Positions 18,305 to 26,163 of a stretch of 54,049 nucleotides of DNA are shown here, one piece after another. A model generated the notes under the pieces. The model did not search any database. It was not told the DNA's origin and was given only the letters and a program-made list of their open reading frames with translations. Every line of letters begins with the position of its first letter. The stretch's first letter is position 1. The stretch covers positions 1 to 54,049 of the IMG/VR virus record IMGVR_UViG_3300048011_000299; one strand, 5' to 3'. The stretch is from a virus. A program made the position numbers and the translations under genes.

Positions 18305-20620
18305 CTAGTTGTCTCCGAAGTAGACCACGCGGCCTGTTGATTGGAATTTATCTTGCGACGAACCACCAATTGGTGCATCAGCAAATCCGTGAAGTACTTT
18401 GCCAGAAGGTACGGTTACGGTTGCTGCATCCCCAACATAAATAAATTGATATGCAGCGTGATTATCTATAGTGGCTACTGTCTCAAAATAATTATAATGG
18501 CTGTCTATCGTATCGCTCTCGCCAATGTAGAGCGTTGCATTTCTATCCATGCCCTGCCATGTACCTGCTATAGTCGTGTTGTTAGGCACAATTTCTATAG
18601 TCTTCCACATGTAGTAAGTAGCAGAAGCATCTGGAACCACATAGGCAGACGCTGTACCGCCAGATGATGAAGCTGATGAACTACCGCCTGATTTGTAAGC
18701 AGTAGAACCCATTCCAGAATGGTTAGCGCAGTAGTAGTACAGGGTAGGGCTATCTTGTTGTACAGTTATTTGTACATACGCACCCGCCTGACCTGCAGTT
18801 CCTACCACCGTCACTCCAGTAGTGAACTCTGATCCGCTGTCGTGTGTGCCATCTGCAGTAGTTGAGAACTTTAGAGGATGACCTGAGTTTGAACTATGCG
18901 ATTGATCGAAGCGATACTGTATAGACGGGGCTAAAGAAGCCTTCTGTAATGCCGTACCATCCAGATAAAATTCACCGCTGGCGGCTGTAACTGCTATTGT
19001 GTTGTACGCTAATCCAAGATTTGTAACTGAGGTAGCTGGATTATTAACATCACTCAGATTATTTACTGCAGTGAGGGCAGTACCTGCATCGAAGACTGCA
19101 GTAGCAAATGCAGTTCCATTGAATACTTTTAGGCTATCTACGGTAGTATTGTAGTAAATGGCTCCTGTAGCCACTCCGCTAGTGGATGGGTCAGAAGAAA
19201 AGCTACCCAGAAACAGAGTTACTATAGTGTTCTTTGAGGATACTGCTATTGCCTCAGAAGCGGCGGCGCTATTTTCTGAAACAAGGGCGTTAGCTGCGCT
19301 GGTAGCCGCTGCAGCCGCTGACGTAGCTGCGTTAGTGCTTGATCCAAAGAGGTTGTCTACATAAGCCTTATTTGCGCTGTCAGTGCTGACAGAAGGTGTA
19401 CCTAAACCAGTGACTTTATTGCCGCCAAGGGCAATGTCGCCTGTCATTGTGCCGCCAGCTAAACCCAAGAATGTAGTGTCTGAATAATTCTTAGTGGTAG
19501 GGTGTAGAGGCTGGGTAGGATCAGCCGACAGGATTATGTGTCCTGTCATTGTACCACCAGCTTTTGGTAGCTTAGTACCTATGCTAGTTGTGATAGTATT
19601 AGAAAAGTCTGAATCATCGCCAAGGGCAGCGGCTAATTCATTCAATGTGTCTAGGGCAGCGGGGGCAGAATCTACTAGGTTAGCTACCGCATTATCAACG
19701 TCTACTTTTCGTGCGGCATCGTTGGCGTTTGTTGGGGCAGAAAGATTGGTAATAGTAGCAGAAGTGCCAGCGTTCATATTCAATGTGCCGTTGATAGTAA
19801 CGTCATTGAAGGATGAAGCACCAGAAGTGGCAATTACGTTTGAGTTCAATGCGCCACTAGAAGTAAGCGTACCATTTAACGTGATGTTATTAAAAACTGA
19901 TGTTCCAGTGGATGTAACATTACCGCTTATGTCACCAGTTACTGAACCAACAAAGCCACTATTAGCCGTAATCTGAGTGCCAGTAATAGCCGTAGGTGAA
20001 TTACCGCCAATAACCGTACCGTCGATAGTACCGCTGTTTACATCTACCTGAGCTGCTGTAGTTAAACCGTTTAAATTAGCAGCACCGTTTGCGGTGAGAG
20101 TACCTGTCAGAGCAGTAGTACCACCTACGGAAACATTTCCCTGTGCGCTTATACCGCCTGATAAGAATAAGTCTTGGAAACGTAAGGAAGGTGATCCAAG
20201 GTCAGTTAAGTTGTTTGTCTCTGGAATAATTGCAGCGGCTGTACCGTCTACTAAAACCAACTCTCGCCAGACTGCTGAACCTGTAGTATTACCCACACAG
20301 ATGAACACACGGCCTGTAGATACATTTTCCCAAAGAGACCCTACCGCATATCCTTGAGTGAAATCGTTAGTTACGACAGGATTGGAAGTGGCAGCTAGAT
20401 TATTTTTACCGCCTGTACCGCCATGCACTGGAGGTAAATAACCAGATAAAGACGTAGAAAGATTTATCTTTGGTCCTTGGCCTACTGTACCGTTATGGCT
20501 ATGACCGGAAACACCATCAAAGGCGTCTTCTAATTTGTTAAATTCCGCATTGAGAGGCGGTGCTGTTATATCTGCACCGTTAAAAATCTGTGCGGTGGAT
20601 TGGCGCGTGTAACCTGCCAT
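18305..20620 (-). CDS. Main tail fibre protein (771 aa)
   Basis: N-terminal MAGYTRQSTAQIFNGADITA and the following GHSHNGTVGQGPKINLSTSLSGYLPPVHGGTGG match the phage fibre/tail collar module. Long Gly/Thr/Asn-rich repeats with G-x-x-x-x-L-x-G-x-x-T-x-x-G character follow (about residues 150-420, TGTLTANGAANLNG). Next come an Ala/Ser coiled-coil-like stretch (AATSAANALVSENSAAASEA, about residues 440-465) and a C-terminal globular part. It shares one base with the nozzle-type gene upstream. Likely the structural fibre linking tail and receptor-binding subunits. Confidence 0.8.
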   Translation of the reverse strand: MAGYTRQSTAQIFNGADITAPPLNAEFNKLEDAFDGVSGHSHNGTVGQGPKINLSTSLSGYLPPVHGGTGGKNNLAATSNPVVTNDFTQGYAVGSLWENVSTGRVFICVGNTTGSAVWRELVLVDGTAAAIIPETNNLTDLGSPSLRFQDLFLSGGISAQGNVSVGGTTALTGTLTANGAANLNGLTTAAQVDVNSGTIDGTVIGGNSPTAITGTQITANSGFVGSVTGDISGNVTSTGTSVFNNITLNGTLTSSGALNSNVIATSGASSFNDVTINGTLNMNAGTSATITNLSAPTNANDAARKVDVDNAVANLVDSAPAALDTLNELAAALGDDSDFSNTITTSIGTKLPKAGGTMTGHIILSADPTQPLHPTTKNYSDTTFLGLAGGTMTGDIALGGNKVTGLGTPSVSTDSANKAYVDNLFGSSTNAATSAAAAATSAANALVSENSAAASEAIAVSSKNTIVTLFLGSFSSDPSTSGVATGAIYYNTTVDSLKVFNGTAFATAVFDAGTALTAVNNLSDVNNPATSVTNLGLAYNTIAVTAASGEFYLDGTALQKASLAPSIQYRFDQSHSSNSGHPLKFSTTADGTHDSGSEFTTGVTVVGTAGQAGAYVQITVQQDSPTLYYYCANHSGMGSTAYKSGGSSSASSSGGTASAYVVPDASATYYMWKTIEIVPNNTTIAGTWQGMDRNATLYIGESDTIDSHYNYFETVATIDNHAAYQFIYVGDAATVTVPSGKVLHGFADAPIGGSSQDKFQSTGRVVYFGDN

Positions 20621-22284
20621 TATCTTCTCCCTGCAACGGAATATTCAAATACGAGACCTTGAATGGAATATGGGTCAAATTGACCAATAGACACAAACTC
20701 GGCGCGGGTTGAAAATCCTGACCCTTGAATGTTGGTAGACATAACCGGCTTAGAGTTGCCGCCATACAGTACGCTGGATGCCCCGTAATCTATATTACGA
20801 CCAGCATATTCCACAGGACCGCCTAAACTACTTTGGGAGTAACCGGCAGGTTGGGGATTGTTGTAATCTCCCCAATCAAAACGGAGTCCAAGATTTAAAG
20901 TGAATGGGCCTTCCGCACGTACAAAAGTATTGATCTGTCGCATTATTTTACGCAAATCAGTATCGCCAAAGTCTAAATATGGCGTGGAATATACTGCTAA
21001 AATATCATCACCAGAAAAGTTATTACCGACTTCCTGTTGATATACTTTGCCGTCAAAATCCCCATGCAATACAACTTCAGAAGACCCCACATAATCTGAA
21101 GTGGTTACATGCGCCCTGATCCCTACTAGCTCCCCAAAGTTCCATTGGATAGCGCCATTGGTTTCAGTTAGACCTCCTATTAATCCGTAGGAGTCTATCT
21201 TAGCTATAGAAGAGCCACCTATGAAGTACCTTACCTGAGACTTAGAGCGTATTACAACGCCACACAAAGTATCTAAATTATAGTTGGCTATAACGTCTAC
21301 TAAAGCACCTTGGATGGGGCGAGATACGGACTCAATCTCTACATCACCAATACGAGAAGTACCTGCGACAGGTCTAAAGCCATCAGGCGCTAGAAACATC
21401 AGGTCGCCACCAATTTCCAAAACACTGTCAGCGGCAACACAGCCTACGTTGGCAGTAACTGGAGAAGTGACGAAATTTAAAGTTGAATCGGTTGCAACCT
21501 TAACGATAGCATTTGATCCAAAAACAAATAAATTATCACGAAACGGCTTAATCTGAACTACAGGAAAACCTGCGGATAACTGACCTCCACTTGAGCCGAA
21601 ATCTAAGTAAGCGTCTGTATCTGCCGTATTTACAGGAGCGGAATAGGCTATAGCAGGCTTAGTACCCTTATCTCCAGATAAAAAGAGAGTATGGTTAAAA
21701 AAATCTACTACGCTAGGAGCATTTAGAACATTAGGACCGCCCGGACTAGAAGTGCCGCCAGTATTAGTGTTTACAAGCTCATACCAATTAGTACCATTAA
21801 ACACGATGGCTGGATTTACGCCATCTACAAAGCAGATTGCATCTCCACCACCAAAGTTAAATTGTACGTGGCGTAGTCTATTTACTGAACGCAATCCAGC
21901 CGACATATCGCGGGTAAATCCTGTAGATATAACCTGCCAGCCGGATAAGGGTACATACTTATAGAAGCTATAAGTGTTAGCATTTTTATCTTTACGTGCA
22001 GAAATATAAAACGGATTATTAAACTGAGAGTTCTGATAGATAGCTAATCCCAGTACAGCACCTTCTGCTGTAGATGAAGTGCCGACTTCACCTAGACCCC
22101 CTGAGCCTGCATAACCCAACTCTTTGTAGCCATTTATGCGCCGATAGCCGCCAAATAAAGACGGTTCATAATTAATCAGCCGTGTAGCAGAACCGGGAAG
22201 ATTGTCTGATAAATCTAAATGGTTTTCATTAGAATTTAGACCGCCTCCACATATAACCTTAAAGCTTTCTATCTGGTCAGCCAT
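20620..22284 (-). CDS. Tail nozzle / tail tubular protein B-like (554 aa)
   Basis: A beta-rich protein starting MADQIESFKVICGGGLNSNE and continuing DLSDNLPGSATRLINYEPSL, a pattern I associate with the tail hub/nozzle protein of marine podoviruses. The gene order (adaptor, then this protein, then fibre) is the standard podovirus order. No enzymatic domain seen. It overlaps both neighbours by one base (TAATG-type junctions). Assignment by position and pattern, not by a search. Confidence 0.72.
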   Translation of the reverse strand: MADQIESFKVICGGGLNSNENHLDLSDNLPGSATRLINYEPSLFGGYRRINGYKELGYAGSGGLGEVGTSSTAEGAVLGLAIYQNSQFNNPFYISARKDKNANTYSFYKYVPLSGWQVISTGFTRDMSAGLRSVNRLRHVQFNFGGGDAICFVDGVNPAIVFNGTNWYELVNTNTGGTSSPGGPNVLNAPSVVDFFNHTLFLSGDKGTKPAIAYSAPVNTADTDAYLDFGSSGGQLSAGFPVVQIKPFRDNLFVFGSNAIVKVATDSTLNFVTSPVTANVGCVAADSVLEIGGDLMFLAPDGFRPVAGTSRIGDVEIESVSRPIQGALVDVIANYNLDTLCGVVIRSKSQVRYFIGGSSIAKIDSYGLIGGLTETNGAIQWNFGELVGIRAHVTTSDYVGSSEVVLHGDFDGKVYQQEVGNNFSGDDILAVYSTPYLDFGDTDLRKIMRQINTFVRAEGPFTLNLGLRFDWGDYNNPQPAGYSQSSLGGPVEYAGRNIDYGASSVLYGGNSKPVMSTNIQGSGFSTRAEFVSIGQFDPYSIQGLVFEYSVAGRR

Positions 22285-22973
22285 TAGAACCTAACCCGCG
22301 TGTCTCGCACATATTCATAATTATTAATGTACAGCGTCTGAAGGTCTTTGAGACCTTTCTCAAAGCTCATAAATGCCGCCTGAGCCGCTTCTATGTTATC
22401 TTTGAACATATACATATTGTACAAAGCACCATCTACGATAACGCTGTCGAAAGAGGTGGGAACGCGAGTTTGATCATTAAACACAGTAAGATCAGCAAAA
22501 TTTAAATAGTATCTGAAACGCACACTGTAGGCTTTGTCGGGAGATGGCGAAACGCCGTATCCGTTACCGTGGCTGGCAAAGACGTACTCAGGGATGTCTC
22601 TACCACTATTACCGCTGGTATAGTCATCGTCACGGTGCTTGTCATACCACTCATCCCTCTCTATGAGCTTGAGGGTTTTAAAGCCGGTATTTAAGCTGTC
22701 ATTTTTTTGTATCTGGAAGCTATTCCAGTCAGCTACTTTGAAGGCTTCAGGCCAGACATATTCTTCCTGCCCTTGGATCAAAGTTTCTGTATGCTCTGCA
22801 GCATTAAAGGGCCATTCAAACTCAGCCTGATTAACCCTACTGATAGCCGTTTTCACGCTATCCTTTGTAAGAGCCTGTACACCTCTAACAGAGTCAAACT
22901 CAGAGGCAGAAATCTCCACTTCGTTTAATCTACGAAGTACTAGATTACATAAAGTGAGGTAGGTGCTAGGCAT
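22284..22973 (-). CDS. Head-to-tail adaptor / tail tubular protein A-like (229 aa)
   Basis: The N-terminus TYLTLCNLVLRRLNEVEIS is typical of podovirus tail-tube/adaptor proteins: a helix with paired Leu-Asn-Glu. It is followed by helical SVKTAISRVNQAEFEWPFN and a beta-rich middle (VRFRYYLNFADLT). The C-terminus (YNMYMFKDNIEAAQAAFMSFEKGL) is helical. Located between capsid and nozzle genes. Probably closes the portal channel and joins the nozzle. Confidence 0.75.
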   Translation of the reverse strand: MPSTYLTLCNLVLRRLNEVEISASEFDSVRGVQALTKDSVKTAISRVNQAEFEWPFNAAEHTETLIQGQEEYVWPEAFKVADWNSFQIQKNDSLNTGFKTLKLIERDEWYDKHRDDDYTSGNSGRDIPEYVFASHGNGYGVSPSPDKAYSVRFRYYLNFADLTVFNDQTRVPTSFDSVIVDGALYNMYMFKDNIEAAQAAFMSFEKGLKDLQTLYINNYEYVRDTRVRF

Positions 22974-22993
22974 GAATGTTCCTTAGAAGTAGG

Positions 22994-23020
22994 AAAAGGG
23001 GCCAGTGCAGGACCAGCCCC
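22994..23020 (-). terminator. Terminator after the major capsid gene
   Basis: On the minus strand GGGGCTGG pairs with CTGGCCCC (8 bp, two wobbles) around a 7-base loop, followed by TTTTCC. It lies 10 bases beyond the capsid stop codon. The short U run suggests partial termination, lowering tail transcripts relative to capsid. Confidence 0.7.
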
Positions 23021-23029
23021 TCAGTAATC

Positions 23030-24079
23030 TTATGCGAGGTTGTAGTTCGCTGTGAACAATGCCTCTGGTCTCAGAATCTTCCGACCATAGAGGCTCATGC
23101 CGCGCACCACATCCGCGAATGTAGTAGGTGACCGGAAGGTCTCAGTCTTAGCAATCTGTTGAGCCGTAGCTACCGCAGATGCGTGACCAGCAACCATCAC
23201 ACCGAAGTTGGCTTCGGAACCCGCAGAAGCGGCTGTACCAGCACCAGTACCAAGATATGGAAGGTTATTGGACTTGTAGATTGAGAACCCACGCAATGTT
23301 CCGGGCAAGCGTCCGTTACGCAACTCATCACCGCCACCGAAGTCGGCGTTAATAAGCTTACTAGACTCATCCATCAGTACTTCTGCAAATACCGGATCGA
23401 TTACTACCCACCGTCCATCGGTGTCTACATTAGCCTGATCCATCTGCCGTGCGATACGGTTTAAGATTGCCAATGGAGAAGTGATACCACCAGCACCACC
23501 GCCAGCGGCGATTGGGATAGAAGTAACTTCACCCGTACCACCAATATCGCTGCCACCGAATGTTGTGATATCCAGCTTGTTAGCTGCCAACATTTCGTCT
23601 GAACCTGCAGTGGAATCTGCTTTAGTACCATTGGTTGTGGTGTTACGCGCCCATGCGGAAGGTGTCTTCCAACCAGACATGTATCCAAGTACTTCTGCGT
23701 CAAAGGTATCACGCAGTTTGTAACCTGCACGATCACTTGCTAGATCACCAAAAGAAACATGAGAGTGTGCCTCTTCAATATCGTCGATAGCGAACTGAAA
23801 GTAGTTAGCTTGATCAACAACCATAGTGAAATCAGCGTCTGTAAGGTCTTGAGTAGACAGAGCCGTACCACGCTCATATGTCGTGATAGTGATATCTGGT
23901 TCTTTAATAATCTTTACAGAGTCACCGAAGTTAGCGATTTCTCCAGCGTAGTCAGTGTTAGTTACTGACTCTACTACAGACGCCTTCCTCAGAGCCTTCT
24001 GTACCTTTTTTGAGTAGATTACTGGGCTGAACGCACCCGAATTGAGGTTAGTATAACCTGATGCCTTTGGAAATGCCAT
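23030..24079 (-). CDS. Major capsid protein (349 aa)
   Basis: Start MAFPKASGYTNLNSGAFSPV, then a long region with E-loop-like charged segments (NFGDSVKIIKEPDITITTYE) and the P-domain-like helical run DRAGYKLRDTFDAEVLGYMS. Length and position (right after the scaffold, before the adaptor) fit an HK97-fold capsid protein of podoviruses. It has its own strong upstream promoter and a terminator right after it, as expected for the most abundant virion protein. No signal or membrane segment. Confidence 0.85.
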   Translation of the reverse strand: MAFPKASGYTNLNSGAFSPVIYSKKVQKALRKASVVESVTNTDYAGEIANFGDSVKIIKEPDITITTYERGTALSTQDLTDADFTMVVDQANYFQFAIDDIEEAHSHVSFGDLASDRAGYKLRDTFDAEVLGYMSGWKTPSAWARNTTTNGTKADSTAGSDEMLAANKLDITTFGGSDIGGTGEVTSIPIAAGGGAGGITSPLAILNRIARQMDQANVDTDGRWVVIDPVFAEVLMDESSKLINADFGGGDELRNGRLPGTLRGFSIYKSNNLPYLGTGAGTAASAGSEANFGVMVAGHASAVATAQQIAKTETFRSPTTFADVVRGMSLYGRKILRPEALFTANYNLA

Positions 24080-24443
24080 TGCTCTAATATCCTTGTATGA
24101 AATGGCTTAAAATAAACTTCTAGGCACACGTAATTGTGTGATTAATAAAATGATTAAATAATTCTAGAAGCAGCTAGATCAGACAATTAAACAACAGTGT
24201 CAGCTTGATTAGAGTGTCGCTAATAGCGGGTCTAACGCACTGGTGGACTTTGTATCTATTATCTGGGAGGGAGATGCGGGGTATACTACTAAGAGTGTCC
24301 TACATCTATGAAATCAATGGTTTCATTATAACACATTGAGTTAATTAATACAATAGTTAATTAATATATTACTGCACCCCCAAGGGCGCAGCCGTAGGCT
24401 ATAGTTAAGTGGCTTAATTGTCAACCCAAGCCTACGGCTTTTT
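24080..24443 (-). other. Capsid gene control region with long leader
   Basis: A 364-bp non-coding stretch between scaffold and capsid genes. It holds an outward hairpin at 24390-24445, two candidate minus-strand promoters (24396-24424 and 24325-24353) and a leader of about 240 bases reaching an AAGGA ribosome-binding sequence before the capsid ATG. The AT-rich part 24340-24365 repeats TTAATTAAT twice. I see no open reading frame of note on either strand. Confidence 0.7.
24325..24353 (-). promoter_or_regulatory. Strong sigma70-type promoter for the major capsid gene
   Basis: Minus strand: TTGTAT, 17-bp spacer, perfect TATAAT. The spacer and flanks are AT-rich (TTAATTAA motifs). Transcription would begin near 24318 and give a leader of about 240 bases before the capsid start. 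Confidence 0.75.
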
Positions 24444-24445
24444 TT
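24390..24445 (+). terminator. Plus-strand-oriented hairpin with T run between scaffold and capsid genes
   Basis: A perfect 11-bp inverted repeat (AGCCGTAGGCT and AGCCTACGGCT) with a 28-base loop, followed on the plus strand by seven T. The T run lies on the side that would stop rightward, antisense transcription; the late operon runs the other way. The loop holds a minus-strand TTGACA with TAGCCT 17 bp downstream, a possible second capsid promoter (24396-24424). Confidence 0.6.
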
Positions 24446-25211
24446 ATCGGGCAGCGCCAGAAATGTCGTATGCAAATGCTCCAGAGGAGATAGCAGCATT
24501 AATAGCTTCTTCGTTAGCCTCATACTCACGGTCACTCATTGCCTGTACCATACTCTCTGAGAAGGTAGCTTTACCGCCTGTACTTGGGGCAGAGGATGAG
24601 GTGCGGCCTACTGCCTGAGCAGCCGACTTGTTTGAGCGGCGTTTGCCGGTATCGGCTTTATACAGATCAATTGTACGTGCTGCCCAAGTAGCGTCAGTAT
24701 TATTCTTATATACGCTGTCCTGCATTGCAGACGGCTGTAGGGCTACCCACTCATGGAACTTTGGATCAGACCTAATTTGAGCGAAGTCTGGGTGTAGTTG
24801 CATAAGCTGTTGCTCTGCGGTTTTACGGTAAAGAGACTTCTCAAAGTTCTCCACCTTAATAAGACGCTGTTCACCTTCCTGAAGAGCTTCGTTAGCTCGC
24901 TTACGGGCAATAGTATCGACGATTTTAGCGACATCGGGGTAGCGGTTAGACCATGCCTCTACTTCCGCATCTGTCTTAGGGAAGCGTATTTGTTGGCGGG
25001 TTGCCGCGTCTAGTTGCTTCTTAACTGCGGCTAACTCTTGATCCTTTTGATCACGCACCGTCTGAATATGACGTTGTATGTCCTGATAGCGTTTCTTGTA
25101 GCTCTCCTCTTCAGCGTCTAATTGCTTAGTGGGTTGCTGTTGTGCCATCTCTTGGCTGTATGTTAATTCATCTTCCGCTTCAGGTGTGCGACTATACTTT
25201 TGCTTCTGCAT
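24444..25211 (-). CDS. Scaffolding protein-like (255 aa)
   Basis: Hydrophilic, highly helical and charged (about residues 30-70, EEESYKKRYQDIQRHIQTVR), rich in Gln/Glu/Lys, with Ser/Gly-rich linkers near residue 210 (RTSSSAPSTGGKATFSES). No Cys and no membrane segments. Composition, length and location just before the capsid gene are those of a podovirus scaffold. An ATAAGGAAATATT ribosome-binding leader supports the start. Confidence 0.78.
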   Translation of the reverse strand: MQKQKYSRTPEAEDELTYSQEMAQQQPTKQLDAEEESYKKRYQDIQRHIQTVRDQKDQELAAVKKQLDAATRQQIRFPKTDAEVEAWSNRYPDVAKIVDTIARKRANEALQEGEQRLIKVENFEKSLYRKTAEQQLMQLHPDFAQIRSDPKFHEWVALQPSAMQDSVYKNNTDATWAARTIDLYKADTGKRRSNKSAAQAVGRTSSSAPSTGGKATFSESMVQAMSDREYEANEEAINAAISSGAFAYDISGAAR

Positions 25212-25251
25212 AATATTTCCTTATGGGTCCGATAATATTCGGGTATCCAGA

Positions 25252-26163
25252 TTAAATTGCGAATGCGTACTTCTGCTTTTTCAGCATTCCGGGGAGTTTA
25301 GATGTTGAGGAAGCTTCTTCTTCGTAGGCTTCTTCGTCATCCAAGAGGTCATCCACCTGAACGGTAGCTACCTCAATATCGATACCCTCATCAGGTTCAT
25401 CGATTTCTTCGTCTTCCACTACTTCAGCGTCAGACATTTCTGCGTGTTGGATTAGGCCGGTCATCTGCATAGACATCAGACCCATCTCCGCTTCGGACTG
25501 CATCATCTGAATGTGCTTCAGCCCGTGCCACTTAACTACGTGAGCCGGTAAGACGTATTCGTCTGTACTCAGTTTGGCGTCTATATCGTCGCGCACATTT
25601 TCTGCGTGAGAGCCAATGGGAATAGGATTACCAGAGACTTCGTCATAGCCCATGATGCCGTCCATCATCATACCGCCGCCGCAATCTCCCTCGCAATCGC
25701 CTTCGCAGCCGCAAGCCATGCCGCCGTGGTACATCTCTACAAGTTCGTTTTTCTGTACAGCTTCGGCCACTTCCTTTTCGCGGGTGGATAGTTCGCCGTC
25801 TTCATTAGTGTCGGCCTTGGCGTCATCCCTTTGAAATTTCTTAGCTGCCATGTCTTTTCCCTCTTGTGTGGTAATTCCTTTAGTGGCGGTAGCTACGCCG
25901 CCTAATGCAAAGCCCTTGCCCTTAATCGACTCCCAGACCGGACCCATGTTGAAGCCTAGCTTCTGACCGCCTAGCATCACGCCCATCAGACCTAGCTTCG
26001 CAACATCTCTAAAGGTTACGTTGCCGTCTTCATCTCTGGCGTCCTCTAAGGCATCCAGCCGGTCCTGCTCCTCAAAGTCTTCTGGGTAGCGTTCCCGTAA
26101 GTACTTCTGCTCCATTTCAAAGAGGTCGCCTAAGTACTTCTCATATTCAGCTTGTTCGCTCAT
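25252..26163 (-). CDS. Virion-associated protein with a Cys cluster (303 aa)
   Basis: The start is ATG 26163, sharing ATGA with the stop of the upstream gene; a longer frame to 26256 lies inside that gene. The middle contains C151-x-C153-x3-C157-x3-C161 (ACGCEGDCEGDCGGG), a likely metal-binding knuckle. It is followed by DIDAKLSTDEYVLPAHVVKW and HGLKHIQMMQ, a segment type I know from other marine phage head-module proteins. The C-terminal third is strongly acidic (VVEDEEIDEPDEGIDIE). Function unknown; the place in the portal-scaffold block suggests a minor head protein. Confidence 0.7.
   Translation of the reverse strand: MSEQAEYEKYLGDLFEMEQKYLRERYPEDFEEQDRLDALEDARDEDGNVTFRDVAKLGLMGVMLGGQKLGFNMGPVWESIKGKGFALGGVATATKGITTQEGKDMAAKKFQRDDAKADTNEDGELSTREKEVAEAVQKNELVEMYHGGMACGCEGDCEGDCGGGMMMDGIMGYDEVSGNPIPIGSHAENVRDDIDAKLSTDEYVLPAHVVKWHGLKHIQMMQSEAEMGLMSMQMTGLIQHAEMSDAEVVEDEEIDEPDEGIDIEVATVQVDDLLDDEEAYEEEASSTSKLPGMLKKQKYAFAI

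Noticed and set aside
19494-19976. 160-aa plus-strand open frame in the tail fibre gene
   Set aside because: Shadow of the repetitive fibre gene; no start signal and biased Val/Pro/Ser composition.
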